Shown piece after piece: positions 43,357-51,800 of a stretch of DNA of 64,000 nt. The notes beneath the pieces were generated by a model. It did no database searches. It saw only the letters and a program-made list of their open reading frames with translations, and was not told the DNA's origin. The position numbers were made by a program, and so were the translations under genes. Origin of the DNA: Taibaiella sp965229095 (GTDB lineage Bacteria; Bacteroidota; Bacteroidia; Chitinophagales; Chitinophagaceae); NCBI GenBank assembly GCA_965229095.1, contig OZ245855.1:4402001-4466000 (forward strand). Reading direction: 5' to 3'. Numbering within the stretch: position 1 is the first letter of the stretch; each line of letters starts with the position of its first letter.

Positions 43357-44613
43357 TCAGTTCAGGGCGTCAAGCGCTTTTTCCAGCTTGCCAAATACAT
43401 CTTCCAGCTCTTCGAGCTTGCAAGTGCCCACGCTGATGCGGTACCAGGGCGACTCCCTGTCTGCGCCAAAGCAATGAAAAGGCACGATGGCAAGGCCGGC
43501 TTCGCTTAAAATGTATTGGGTAACTTGTTCCTGGCTGCTCAGCACCTGGCCCCCGACCTGTTTGCCTTTCAGATCGATCTTTACGGTGAGGTAAATCGCT
43601 GCCTGTGGTGCAATGGCTTCTACGGGATGCCCTTTTTGCTTTAAGGCTTCGAAGCCCCGGTATATTTTCCAGAGCCGTGTTTCCAGCTCTTCTTTGAATT
43701 CTTCGAGAAAATCATCTACTTCTTCGGTATTGCCCAGGAAATCGGCGGTAGCCTTTTGCTCGGCTATGGGCGCCCAGGCGCCTATATGGCTAAGCAACGC
43801 TTTCATTTTGGCAATAACGGCAGCCGGCCCCAGGGCCCAGCCTACTCTTACACCGGTTGCCGCAAAGGCTTTGGAGATGCCATCTATAGTAATGGTATAT
43901 TCCTTCATTTCGGGGCGTAGGGCTACAGGATGGTAATGCCTGGTCTCCCCGTAAGTGAGGGTGAAGTACATCTGGTCAAAAAGGACATAGAGCTTCTTTG
44001 CGTCTGCGCCCCTGCTTTTGTTCTCTTCCAGTACCAGGTCGCATATTTTTTCCAGCGCCTCTTTGCTCAAGGTAGTACCGGTAGGGTTTTGCGGGGTGCA
44101 GAGGCACAGTAAGGCTGCGCCTTTAATATGTGGCGCTATCTCTTCGGCCGTAGGCATAAAATCGTTTTCGGGCGTAGCGGCTATTTCGCAGGGTGTACCG
44201 TGGTTCAGGTGGGTATAGTGGTTGTTGTTCCAGGAGGGTACCGCATAGATCACTTTATCGCCCGGATCGACAATGGTACTGAACAAAGAGTAGATCAACG
44301 GCCGTCCGCCGCTGGCAATCTGTATTTCGTTAGGTTCGTAGTGGATGCCTTCATAATGGCCGATGAATGCCGATACTGCTTCCCGTAAAGCGAGGATGCC
44401 GTCGGCGGGCGGATAATTGGTAAAGCCTGCGCGGTAGGCATCAACAATGCCATCTTCCAGGAGCTCCGGGATAGGAAAAATAGCAGGGGCAAAATCACCG
44501 ATGGTATAGTTATAGATTTTTTCGCCATTGCGAATCCTGTTGTTGATCTCGTTGCCGAGTTTTACGATTTCAGAACCAATTAATGATTCCGCGAGTTGGC
44601 TGAGTTTGCTCAT
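43357..44613 (-). CDS. Aspartate aminotransferase-like enzyme (class I/II)
   Basis: A 418-residue PLP enzyme of fold type I. The PLP Lys is in TIDGISKAFAATGVRVGW, and conserved NPTGTTLS and PSWNNNHYTH segments are present. The substrate is probably aspartate or a related acid. It lies directly upstream of lysC. The region ahead of it carries a leader-peptide candidate and a terminator 25 nt before its start, which suggests amino-acid control. Confidence 0.9.
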   Translation of the reverse strand: MSKLSQLAESLIGSEIVKLGNEINNRIRNGEKIYNYTIGDFAPAIFPIPELLEDGIVDAYRAGFTNYPPADGILALREAVSAFIGHYEGIHYEPNEIQIASGGRPLIYSLFSTIVDPGDKVIYAVPSWNNNHYTHLNHGTPCEIAATPENDFMPTAEEIAPHIKGAALLCLCTPQNPTGTTLSKEALEKICDLVLEENKSRGADAKKLYVLFDQMYFTLTYGETRHYHPVALRPEMKEYTITIDGISKAFAATGVRVGWALGPAAVIAKMKALLSHIGAWAPIAEQKATADFLGNTEEVDDFLEEFKEELETRLWKIYRGFEALKQKGHPVEAIAPQAAIYLTVKIDLKGKQVGGQVLSSQEQVTQYILSEAGLAIVPFHCFGADRESPWYRISVGTCKLEELEDVFGKLEKALDALN

Positions 44614-44637
44614 CGGGTTATGCTTTTAATCAATTTT

Positions 44638-44671
44638 AAAAAAAAGAGGCTTACCGTTTCTGGTAAGCCTC
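44638..44671 (-). terminator. Leader terminator (attenuator) before the aminotransferase gene
   Basis: GAGGCTTACC and GGTAAGCCTC form a 10-bp perfect stem with a 6-nt loop, followed by T8 in the minus direction. It sits 25 nt before the aminotransferase ATG at 44613, where it would block its own gene unless an alternative structure forms. This is segment 3:4 of a four-segment arrangement. Confidence 0.85.
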
Positions 44672-44707
44672 CCTGTATTTTGCTCAGTACATAATACAAC
44701 GCCAGGA

Positions 44708-44761
44708 TTACCTTTTTGTGGTAAAACGCTTCATATTCTTATATACCTTATTGTATTCCAT
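44708..44761 (-). CDS. Leader-peptide candidate (17 residues)
   Basis: The ORF reads MEYNKVYKNMKRFTTKR, with its stop TAA in the segment-2 element. Ten of 17 residues are of the aspartate family (four Lys, two Thr, two Asn, two Met counting the start). Its ATG lies about 3 nt past the predicted transcript start, so it would be almost leaderless. The A/T-rich context also favours Lys and Asn codons by chance. Confidence 0.55.
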   Translation of the reverse strand: MEYNKVYKNMKRFTTKR

Positions 44762-44770
44762 ATCGGACGG

Positions 44771-44801
44771 CGAAGATAAAAAGGGAATTTTGTTTTACAA
44801 A
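44771..44801 (-). promoter_or_regulatory. Minus-strand promoter of the attenuated leader
   Basis: -33 TTTG (44798-44801), 19-nt spacer, -7 TATCTTCG (44771-44778), read on the minus strand. This two-element match is one of the better ones in the window. Confidence 0.6.
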
Positions 44802-44867
44802 AAACAATTTCGCAGGGGGCAGATACGACAGGTCCAGGCGGTTTCCTGTGAATTCTTGCTGAAATTA

Positions 44868-44907
44868 TTTGGTTCTCTTTGTTGAGAACCAAAAGTGAAT
44901 TACCTTC
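44868..44907 (+). promoter_or_regulatory. Promoter with palindromic operator before the GbsR-type gene
   Basis: TTTGGTTCTC (44868-44877) and GAGAACCAAA (44884-44893) form a perfect 10-bp repeat separated by 6 nt. The spacer holds the start of TTTG (44878-44881), which is 18 nt before TACCTTCG (44900-44907). The repeat therefore surrounds the -33 element, the layout of an autoregulated promoter. Confidence 0.65.
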
Positions 44908-44920
44908 GCCCCCGTTTTTT

Positions 44921-45373
44921 ATGGAGCAGTTCAGGTCAAAGATAGAGGAACACGGAAATTATTACGAGAAGCAGGGTTTTTCGCCTGTAGCCTCCAGGAT
45001 CATGATCTACCTGTTCCTGCATCCCGAAGGGGAGGCGACATTCGATGAGATTGTACAATATTTCGGGGTGAGCAAAAGCGCTGTTTCCAATGCGCTGAAG
45101 GTATTGTCGGCTATGGAAATCGTTACGGAAAAGACCAAATCGGGGGCCAGGAAGCGTTATTTCAAGGCCAGCCTTGAACGGTTTTTCGTCCCGGCATCGG
45201 TGATCAAAAGCTATAAGGAGAACCGTCTGATCTTTGAAGATATATACAAATTGCGGAAGAAAAAAGACCAGATGTCGGAAGGGCTGCAACTGATCGCCGC
45301 ATTTATAAAGGTGTTGGAAAAAGAGTACCCGCGTATATATGACCAGGTGCTCAAGGCAAGAGAAAAAAAGTAA
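44921..45373 (+). CDS. GbsR/MarR-like transcriptional regulator
   Basis: 150 residues from the ATG at 44921. The winged HTH is visible as EATFDEIVQYFGVSKSAVSNALKVLSAMEIVTEK with a wing (KSGARKRYFKAS). A C-terminal helical region follows. The style matches the GbsR branch with MarR relatives. A palindrome overlaps its promoter, so it probably represses itself. The ligand is unknown. Confidence 0.85.
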   Translation: MEQFRSKIEEHGNYYEKQGFSPVASRIMIYLFLHPEGEATFDEIVQYFGVSKSAVSNALKVLSAMEIVTEKTKSGARKRYFKASLERFFVPASVIKSYKENRLIFEDIYKLRKKKDQMSEGLQLIAAFIKVLEKEYPRIYDQVLKAREKK

Positions 45374-45669
45374 GGTATTTTCTTTTCTTTCGTCATTCAC
45401 CGAAAAAAAACGACCGTTCATCGAAGACTTTTGACTATTCACTTAATACTGTTTCCCTCTTGAACCTGCGAACTATACTTTTGTGTTGTTAAAATAAAGT
45501 TGCTTTTGAATTTCCTATTGGTTGATACGTCAACTTTATTTTTACCTTTGCAATCAGTTAACAGCTTATAGCTTGTAGATGAAAGTGTAAGGGTAATTCC
45601 GTACTTAGTTGTCCTATCTACAAGCTCATGAAAATATTTCCTTACTATAAAGCTATTTATGCAGGAGTA
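45374..45669. other. Region upstream of the MarR gene with nested inverted repeats
   Basis: Contains a TACTTTTG element at 45476-45483, the 12-bp inverted repeat AAAATAAAGTTG (45491-45502) / CAACTTTATTTT (45531-45542) and the palindrome GTTGA-4-TCAAC (45521-45534). A complete promoter (45522-45550) sits over the right arms. No gene was recognised in it. Confidence 0.6.
45522..45550 (+). promoter_or_regulatory. Promoter of the MarR efflux operon
   Basis: TTG (45522-45524), 18-nt spacer, TACCTTTG (45543-45550). The palindrome GTTGA-TACG-TCAAC at 45521-45534 lies inside the -33/-7 spacer, a probable operator for the regulator encoded next. Confidence 0.6.
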
Positions 45670-46161
45670 ATGCAAATGAAAAAGAAATGTGACATGGAAT
45701 CGATGCACTGGGATAATTTCTTTGCAGAGATGAACGATACCCTGATCTTCCAGATGCACCGGATACATAGTGTGATGTTCCGGGTGGCGAATGGATTGAT
45801 CCACGAAGCCTCGGTACCCGTAAAAATGGAGCAGTTGCCCGTCCTTATGTGTGTGTACAACTGCGGTAATGTGTCCCAGCAGGAGGTTGCCGATATTGTG
45901 CACCGGGATAAATCGTCGGTGCAGCGTACCGTGGTGACCCTGGAGAAAAAAGGATTGATCTCGGTAAACCAGGATAAGATCGATAAACGTAAGAACATAT
46001 TGCGCACCACAGAAACCGGGACTTTTGTAGCCCAGCAGATCAAGGATATCGTGAGGAAAGTGGAAGAAGAGATTTTTTCCGCCTTTGAATCGCAGGATAA
46101 GTTGAACACGATCAATACCATAAAGGAAACAGCCGATAAACTGGAACTGCTAAAAGTATAG
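45670..46161 (+). CDS. MarR-family transcriptional regulator
   Basis: About 163 residues from the ATG at 45670, which has CAGGAG upstream; a second ATG follows two codons later. It has the MarR winged helix (NVSQQEVADIVHRDKSSVQRTVVTLEKKGLISVN with a DKRKNILRTT wing). It is the first gene of an efflux operon (TolC, MFP, RND). It probably represses that operon; the ligand is unknown. Confidence 0.88.
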   Translation: MQMKKKCDMESMHWDNFFAEMNDTLIFQMHRIHSVMFRVANGLIHEASVPVKMEQLPVLMCVYNCGNVSQQEVADIVHRDKSSVQRTVVTLEKKGLISVNQDKIDKRKNILRTTETGTFVAQQIKDIVRKVEEEIFSAFESQDKLNTINTIKETADKLELLKV

Positions 46162-46217
46162 TTGAAGTATCAACCTTATAAAATTTTCAGCTTTTTATTT
46201 TGAAATACCCAGTAATA

Positions 46218-47555
46218 ATGAAAGAACCCATTAAAGTATTAATAGCGATAATCGGCTGCAGCTTTGCAGGATTTAGTGCTAAGGCCCAATCTGAAGCGGT
46301 AGAACACCGACTCTCGGTAAAGCAGGCCGTAGACTACGCTGCAAAGAATAATGTACAGGTTAAAAACGCATTGCTGGATATCCAGATCCAGCAGGAGGTC
46401 AACAGGGAAGTCGCTTCTGCAGCCTTGCCTACTATATCGGCCAGCGGAAGCTTTACCGATAACCTGAAACTGCAAACCACGCTGTTGCCGGGTGAACTGG
46501 TAGGGCAGCCCGGTACTTTTGTTCCGGTTACTTTCGGTACCAAATATATTACCAGCGGTAGCCTGGATGCCAGCCAGTTGCTTTTCGACGGGCAGGTATT
46601 TATTGGCTTGAAGGCCCGCAGGACTTCATTGCTGTGGAAGCAGAAAAATGCGGAGATCACCGAGGAGTCGATCAGGGCCAATGTGTATAAGATATACTAT
46701 CAACTGGTTTTAAGTAAAACACAGATCGCCCTCCTGGATGCCAATATTGCTTTGATTGAAAAGCTGAAGCACGATGCCGGCGTGATGTACGAAAACGGCT
46801 TTGCGGAAAAGCTGGATGTAGATAAAAATGATGTGCAATTGACCAACCTGCAAACGGAGAAGGAAAAGGTACTGGTTTCCGTAGCTAATGGGTATAACGG
46901 CCTTAAAGTGCTGTTGGGTATGCCGGTGAAAGATAAGCTGATACTTACCGATAGCCTGAGCGACGAACAGATAAGGTCGAATGTATTGCAGGACGCGGTT
47001 TACAGCTATGAAGACCGCCGGGATTTTCAATACTTGCTGTTGTCCCGCAGGCTGAACGATTATAATGTAAAGCGCTATCAGTACAGCAAATTGCCCACAT
47101 TAAGTGTAGCGGCCAATTACAACAAACAGTTGCAGGAAAATAATTTCCGTTTCGATGGTAACTGGTTTACGGCTTCTTATGTGGCCTTAAGACTGTCGGT
47201 GCCCATCTTCAAAGGTTTCGGCAACAATGCCAGGATCAACCAGGCCAAGCTTGCCGTACAACAGTCCAACAACCAGTTGGAAAATATGAAGATGTCGATC
47301 GATAACGAAGTGGAGGCAGCTAAGAACAATTTCAAAACGGCCATAGCCATTATGGATTACCAGAAGAAGAATATGGCCCTTGCCGAAAACGTATACAACC
47401 AGACTAAGAAGAAGTACGAAGTAGGTACAGGTTCTCAAACGGAGATCAATACTGCACAAACCGATTTGAAGACGGCTCAGACCAATTATGTAAGTGCCTT
47501 GTACGATGCTGCGGTAGCCAAGATCGATTTCTTAAAAGCCATTGGTAAATTATAA
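46218..47555 (+). CDS. TolC-family outer membrane efflux channel
   Basis: About 445 residues from the ATG at 46218. The signal peptide (MKEPIKVLIAIIGCSFAGFS) ends AKAQ-S. Two halves show the TolC repeat pattern (LSVKQAVDYAAKNNVQVKNALLD; LRLSVPIFKGFGNNARINQAK; the C-terminal TKKKYEVGTGSQTEINTAQTDLKTAQTNY). It forms the outer membrane duct with the MFP and RND proteins that follow. It starts 56 nt after the MarR gene. Confidence 0.92.
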   Translation: MKEPIKVLIAIIGCSFAGFSAKAQSEAVEHRLSVKQAVDYAAKNNVQVKNALLDIQIQQEVNREVASAALPTISASGSFTDNLKLQTTLLPGELVGQPGTFVPVTFGTKYITSGSLDASQLLFDGQVFIGLKARRTSLLWKQKNAEITEESIRANVYKIYYQLVLSKTQIALLDANIALIEKLKHDAGVMYENGFAEKLDVDKNDVQLTNLQTEKEKVLVSVANGYNGLKVLLGMPVKDKLILTDSLSDEQIRSNVLQDAVYSYEDRRDFQYLLLSRRLNDYNVKRYQYSKLPTLSVAANYNKQLQENNFRFDGNWFTASYVALRLSVPIFKGFGNNARINQAKLAVQQSNNQLENMKMSIDNEVEAAKNNFKTAIAIMDYQKKNMALAENVYNQTKKKYEVGTGSQTEINTAQTDLKTAQTNYVSALYDAAVAKIDFLKAIGKL

Positions 47556-47596
47556 CTCTCTCCCTAAAACAGATTCAAGACAATAAAATACATCAT

Positions 47597-48793
47597 ATGC
47601 AACACATCACAAAAATAGCCTTCCTGCTTTCCTTTACAATGACACTGGCAGCCTGCGGTGGTAAGGTGGATAAAAGCCCATTGGGAGATAAGAAAGCAGC
47701 GCTCGAAAAATTAAAGACCGAGCAAAAGGCGCTTAATGATAAGATTGCCGTCCTGCAGGATGAGATCGAAAAACTGGATCCCAATGCAGCCAATACCAAT
47801 GCTAAATTGGTTACGCTGACGCCCATAGGTACCGGAGCCTTCGATCACTATATCGATCTGCAAGGTAAAGTAGATGCTTACAATGTAGCTAATGTAGCGC
47901 CCCGCGGACAAGGCGGTTTTGTGAAAGAGGTATTTGTAAAGCAAGGCGATGCCGTAAAAAAAGGCCAGGTGCTGATCAGGCTGGACGGCGCTGTGCTTGC
48001 CCAGAGCCTGAATGCCGCAGAGCAGCAGGTAAGTGGTGTCAAAGCGCAGTTGGCACAGGCCAAAAGCATTTACGAACGCCAGCAGAACCTGTGGAAGCAA
48101 AATATCGGTACCGAAATACAGGTGCTGAATGCCAAAACCAACCTGGATGCTTTGCAAAGCCAGTATAACGCAGCCCAGGCCAATGTAAAGATGGCACAGG
48201 AGCAACTGAACACTACCAATGTGGTTTCAGAGATCAATGGTGTCGTCAATATCATGAATGTTAAGCTAGGTGAATTCTTCAATGGCGCCCAGCAGATCCA
48301 GATCGTGAACAACAATGACCTGAAGCTGATCGTGAATGTGCCGGAGAATTATGCCGACAGGGTAAAACTTGGCGCTACCCTGGTAGCCAGGCTGCCTGAG
48401 TCCAACGATGAAACCGTTACCACCAAGATAAGTGTTGCTGGTAAAGTGATCGATCCCATTACCCGCTCTTTCTATGTAGAAGGTAAAATACCATCCGATA
48501 AAAAGCTGAGGGCAAACCAGCTTGCTATGATCCGTATTCAGGACTACAGCAACAACAACGCCATCACTATACCGATGAATACCCTGCAGACAGATGATAA
48601 AGGCAAATTTGTACTGGTGGCTGTAAATGAAAAAGGCAAATTGATCGCCCGCAAAAAGCAGGTAGTGATCGGTGAGATCTACGGGGATAAGCTGGAAATA
48701 AAAAGCGGCCTGACTGACGGCGACCAGCTTATTACAGAGGGCTTCCAGAGCTTGTATGACGGACAGCGTGTTACTGCAACTGCTGCTCAATAA
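47597..48793 (+). CDS. RND efflux periplasmic adaptor (MFP)
   Basis: 398 residues with a lipobox (MTLAACGG). A coiled coil at about residues 30-65 precedes the lipoyl-like half (VNVAPRGQGGFVKEVFVKQGDAVKKGQVLIRL), a hairpin (residues ~130-205) and beta-barrel domains (YGDKLEIKSGLTDGDQLITEGFQSLYDGQ). It links the pump to the TolC channel. It begins 41 nt after the tolC-like gene. Confidence 0.92.
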   Translation: MQHITKIAFLLSFTMTLAACGGKVDKSPLGDKKAALEKLKTEQKALNDKIAVLQDEIEKLDPNAANTNAKLVTLTPIGTGAFDHYIDLQGKVDAYNVANVAPRGQGGFVKEVFVKQGDAVKKGQVLIRLDGAVLAQSLNAAEQQVSGVKAQLAQAKSIYERQQNLWKQNIGTEIQVLNAKTNLDALQSQYNAAQANVKMAQEQLNTTNVVSEINGVVNIMNVKLGEFFNGAQQIQIVNNNDLKLIVNVPENYADRVKLGATLVARLPESNDETVTTKISVAGKVIDPITRSFYVEGKIPSDKKLRANQLAMIRIQDYSNNNAITIPMNTLQTDDKGKFVLVAVNEKGKLIARKKQVVIGEIYGDKLEIKSGLTDGDQLITEGFQSLYDGQRVTATAAQ

Positions 48794-48883
48794 GGACAGG
48801 ATTCATATTTCATTCCTCTACTACTATATAAAGAGTGCCGCTTTGTATGCGGGTATGTTATATAGCTAAACCATAAAAATTTT

Positions 48884-51800
48884 ATGAGTGCTTTAGAAAA
48901 CTTTACTGGAAAGTTCAAGCAGTTTAAACCTACGAGCTGGTCCATTAAGAACAAAAGTTCTATTTATCTGCTGATGCTTATCATCACCATGATGGGATTG
49001 TTCCAGTTCATGACCTTGCCCAAGGAGCAGTTCCCCGATATCGTTATCCCTACCATTTATGTGCAAACCATCAATGTAGGTAACTCTCCCAAGGATATGG
49101 AGAACCTGGTGACCCAGCCTATTGAGAAACAGATCAAAGGTATTACCGGGGCCAAGATCACGAAAACCACCAGTACCTCATTACAGGATTTCTCCGCGAT
49201 CATGGTGGAATTCGATGCTAACGTAAAAGTGGACGTTGCCTTGCAGAAGGTGAAAGATGCGGTGGATAAGGCCAAGCAGGATCTGCCTACCGACCTTACC
49301 CAGGAACCCAATGTACAGGAAGTGAGCTTCTCCGATCAGCCGATCATGTACGTAAACGTAAGCGGTGACTATGACATGGTGCGGTTGAAAAAATATGCGG
49401 ATAATATACAGGACCGCCTGGAAAGCCTTTCGCAGATCAACCGCGTAGATATAGTAGGTGCCCCGGAAAGAGAATTCCAGATCAATGTGGATAACCAGCG
49501 TATGGTCGCTGCAGGGATCACGTTCGATAATATTGAAGGTGCCGTAGCCCGCGAAAACATGGATATCACAGGCGGTCTGCTACAGGTAGGCAACATGAAG
49601 CGGACGCTTCAGTTGAAAGGCCAGGTGAAAACGGCCGCCGACCTGGAGAAAGTAGTAGTAAGAAATACAAAAGGTGCTGCCATCTATCTGAAGGATATAG
49701 CTGAGATCAAGGATACGATCAAAGAACACGAAAGCTTTGCGCGCCTGGATGGCAAGAATGTTATTACCCTGAATATCATCAAACGTTCGGGAGAGAACCT
49801 GATCGAAACCTCTGATGCTGTGAAGAAAGCAGTGTTGGAAATGAAGACCTCACAGTTTCCTCCGGATCTGAAAGTGGTGATCACAGGTGACCAGAGTAAA
49901 TCTACCCGTACCTCTTTCAACGACCTGGTGAACTCCATCGTGATCGGCTTCTTGCTGGTATTGCTCATCCTCATGTTCTTCATGGGTATAACGAACGCCT
50001 TCTTCGTGGCGCTTTCTGTGCCGCTCAGCATGTTCGTCGCGTTCTTGTTCCTGCCGGCCGCCGACCTCATCGTGGGAGCGCACGTAACGTTGAACTTCAT
50101 GGTACTGTTTGCCCTGCTGTTCGGTTTGGGGATCATTGTGGACGATGCGATCGTGGTGATCGAGAATACGCACCGGATATTTACGGAAGGGAAGGGGAAA
50201 ATAAATGCGGAAAAATCGGCCATGATGGCTGCGGGAGAGGTATTTGTACCGGTACTGGCGGGTACGCTTACTACCCTGGCGCCTTTCTTCCCCTTGTTGT
50301 TCTGGCCGGGTATCATCGGTAAGTTCATGGTGTACCTGCCAACGATGCTCATCTTTACGCTGGCAGCTTCCCTGATCGTGGCCTTTATCATGAACCCCGT
50401 ATTTGCGGTAGACTTTATGAACCATCCGGAGGAAGGACATAAGAAAGAACCCAAGTCGGCTATCTTCAGAAAGAAAGCCTTCCTGATACCTTTCATTGCC
50501 GGAGTGGTGCTGCTGCTTATTGGTTTCATGGTTAAAATGACTACACCGCCGCCGGTACACAACGTCTTTGCCGAAGGGCTGGGTGAAGTAAAGGAATCGG
50601 CAAAGCATGCCACCTACTTCTTCCTCGGTAACCTGATGATCTTCTTTGCCCTGTTGGTTGTTCTGAATAAGTATGTGTTGGACGGTGCCATTCATGCCTT
50701 CCAGAACAGGGTACTGCCCTGGATCATGGGGCACTATGAAAGCCTGCTGCGCTGGGTGCTGCAGGGGTGGCGGCCGGTAAAGCTGCTGTTGGGCGCCGTG
50801 GCCTTATTCTTCCTGTCCTTTGTCATATTTGGTGCCTTGGGTAAATCGCCGGTGTTCTTCCCCAATGGCGATCCCAACCAGATCTATGTGTATCTGAAGC
50901 TGCCTGTAGGTACCACCGTAGAATATACCGATTCGGTAACCCATACGCTGGAAGCCAAGGTGAATAGTGTATTGGGTATCGATCCTGCTAAACATAAGAC
51001 GAACCCTATGGTGGAAAGTGTGATCGCTAACGTGGCCATCGGCGCTTCCGATCCTTCCAGCGGCGACAGGAGCACCCGCCCCGAGCTGGGAAGGATACAG
51101 GTTTCCTTCGTGGAATATGAAAAACGTGAGGGCGGTAAAACAGGACCTTACCTGGATAAGATACGCCAGGTGATCAAGGGTATCCCGGGCGCCGAGCTTT
51201 CTGTAGATAAAGAGCAAAATGGTCCGCCCACAGATCCTCCTGTAAATATAGAAGTAGCCAGTGAAGACCTGGATCAGATGATCAAAACGGCAGTAGCCCT
51301 CAAGAACTACCTGGACTCTATTAAAACACCCGGTGTGGAAGAGCTGAAAATGGATATCGACCTCAGCAACCCGGAGATATCCATAACCGTAGACCGGGAA
51401 AGGGCTTTGATCGAAGGTGTTTCCTCGGCACAGATAGGTGCACAATTACGTACAGCTTTATTCGGTAAAGAGGTATCCAAAGTGAAAGAAGGAGAGGACG
51501 AATATAAGATTCAGTTGCGTAACGAGGTGCTGCAACGCAAGAACCTCGTGGATCTGCTGAATATGAATGTGACCTTCCAGGATATGGCAGCCGGCGGTGC
51601 GGTAAAAAGCATTCCGATCAGCTCCCTGGTTAAGGTCGACTATACCAGCACCCTGGGTAGCGTGAAAAGGAAAAACCAGAAACGTGTGATTACGCTCCGT
51701 TCCAATGTACTGACCACACAAGGTTATACGGCAACGTCGGTGAATGTGCAACTGGCTAAAGAGATCAAGAACTTTAAAGGAAAAGCGGAAGGCGTAACGA

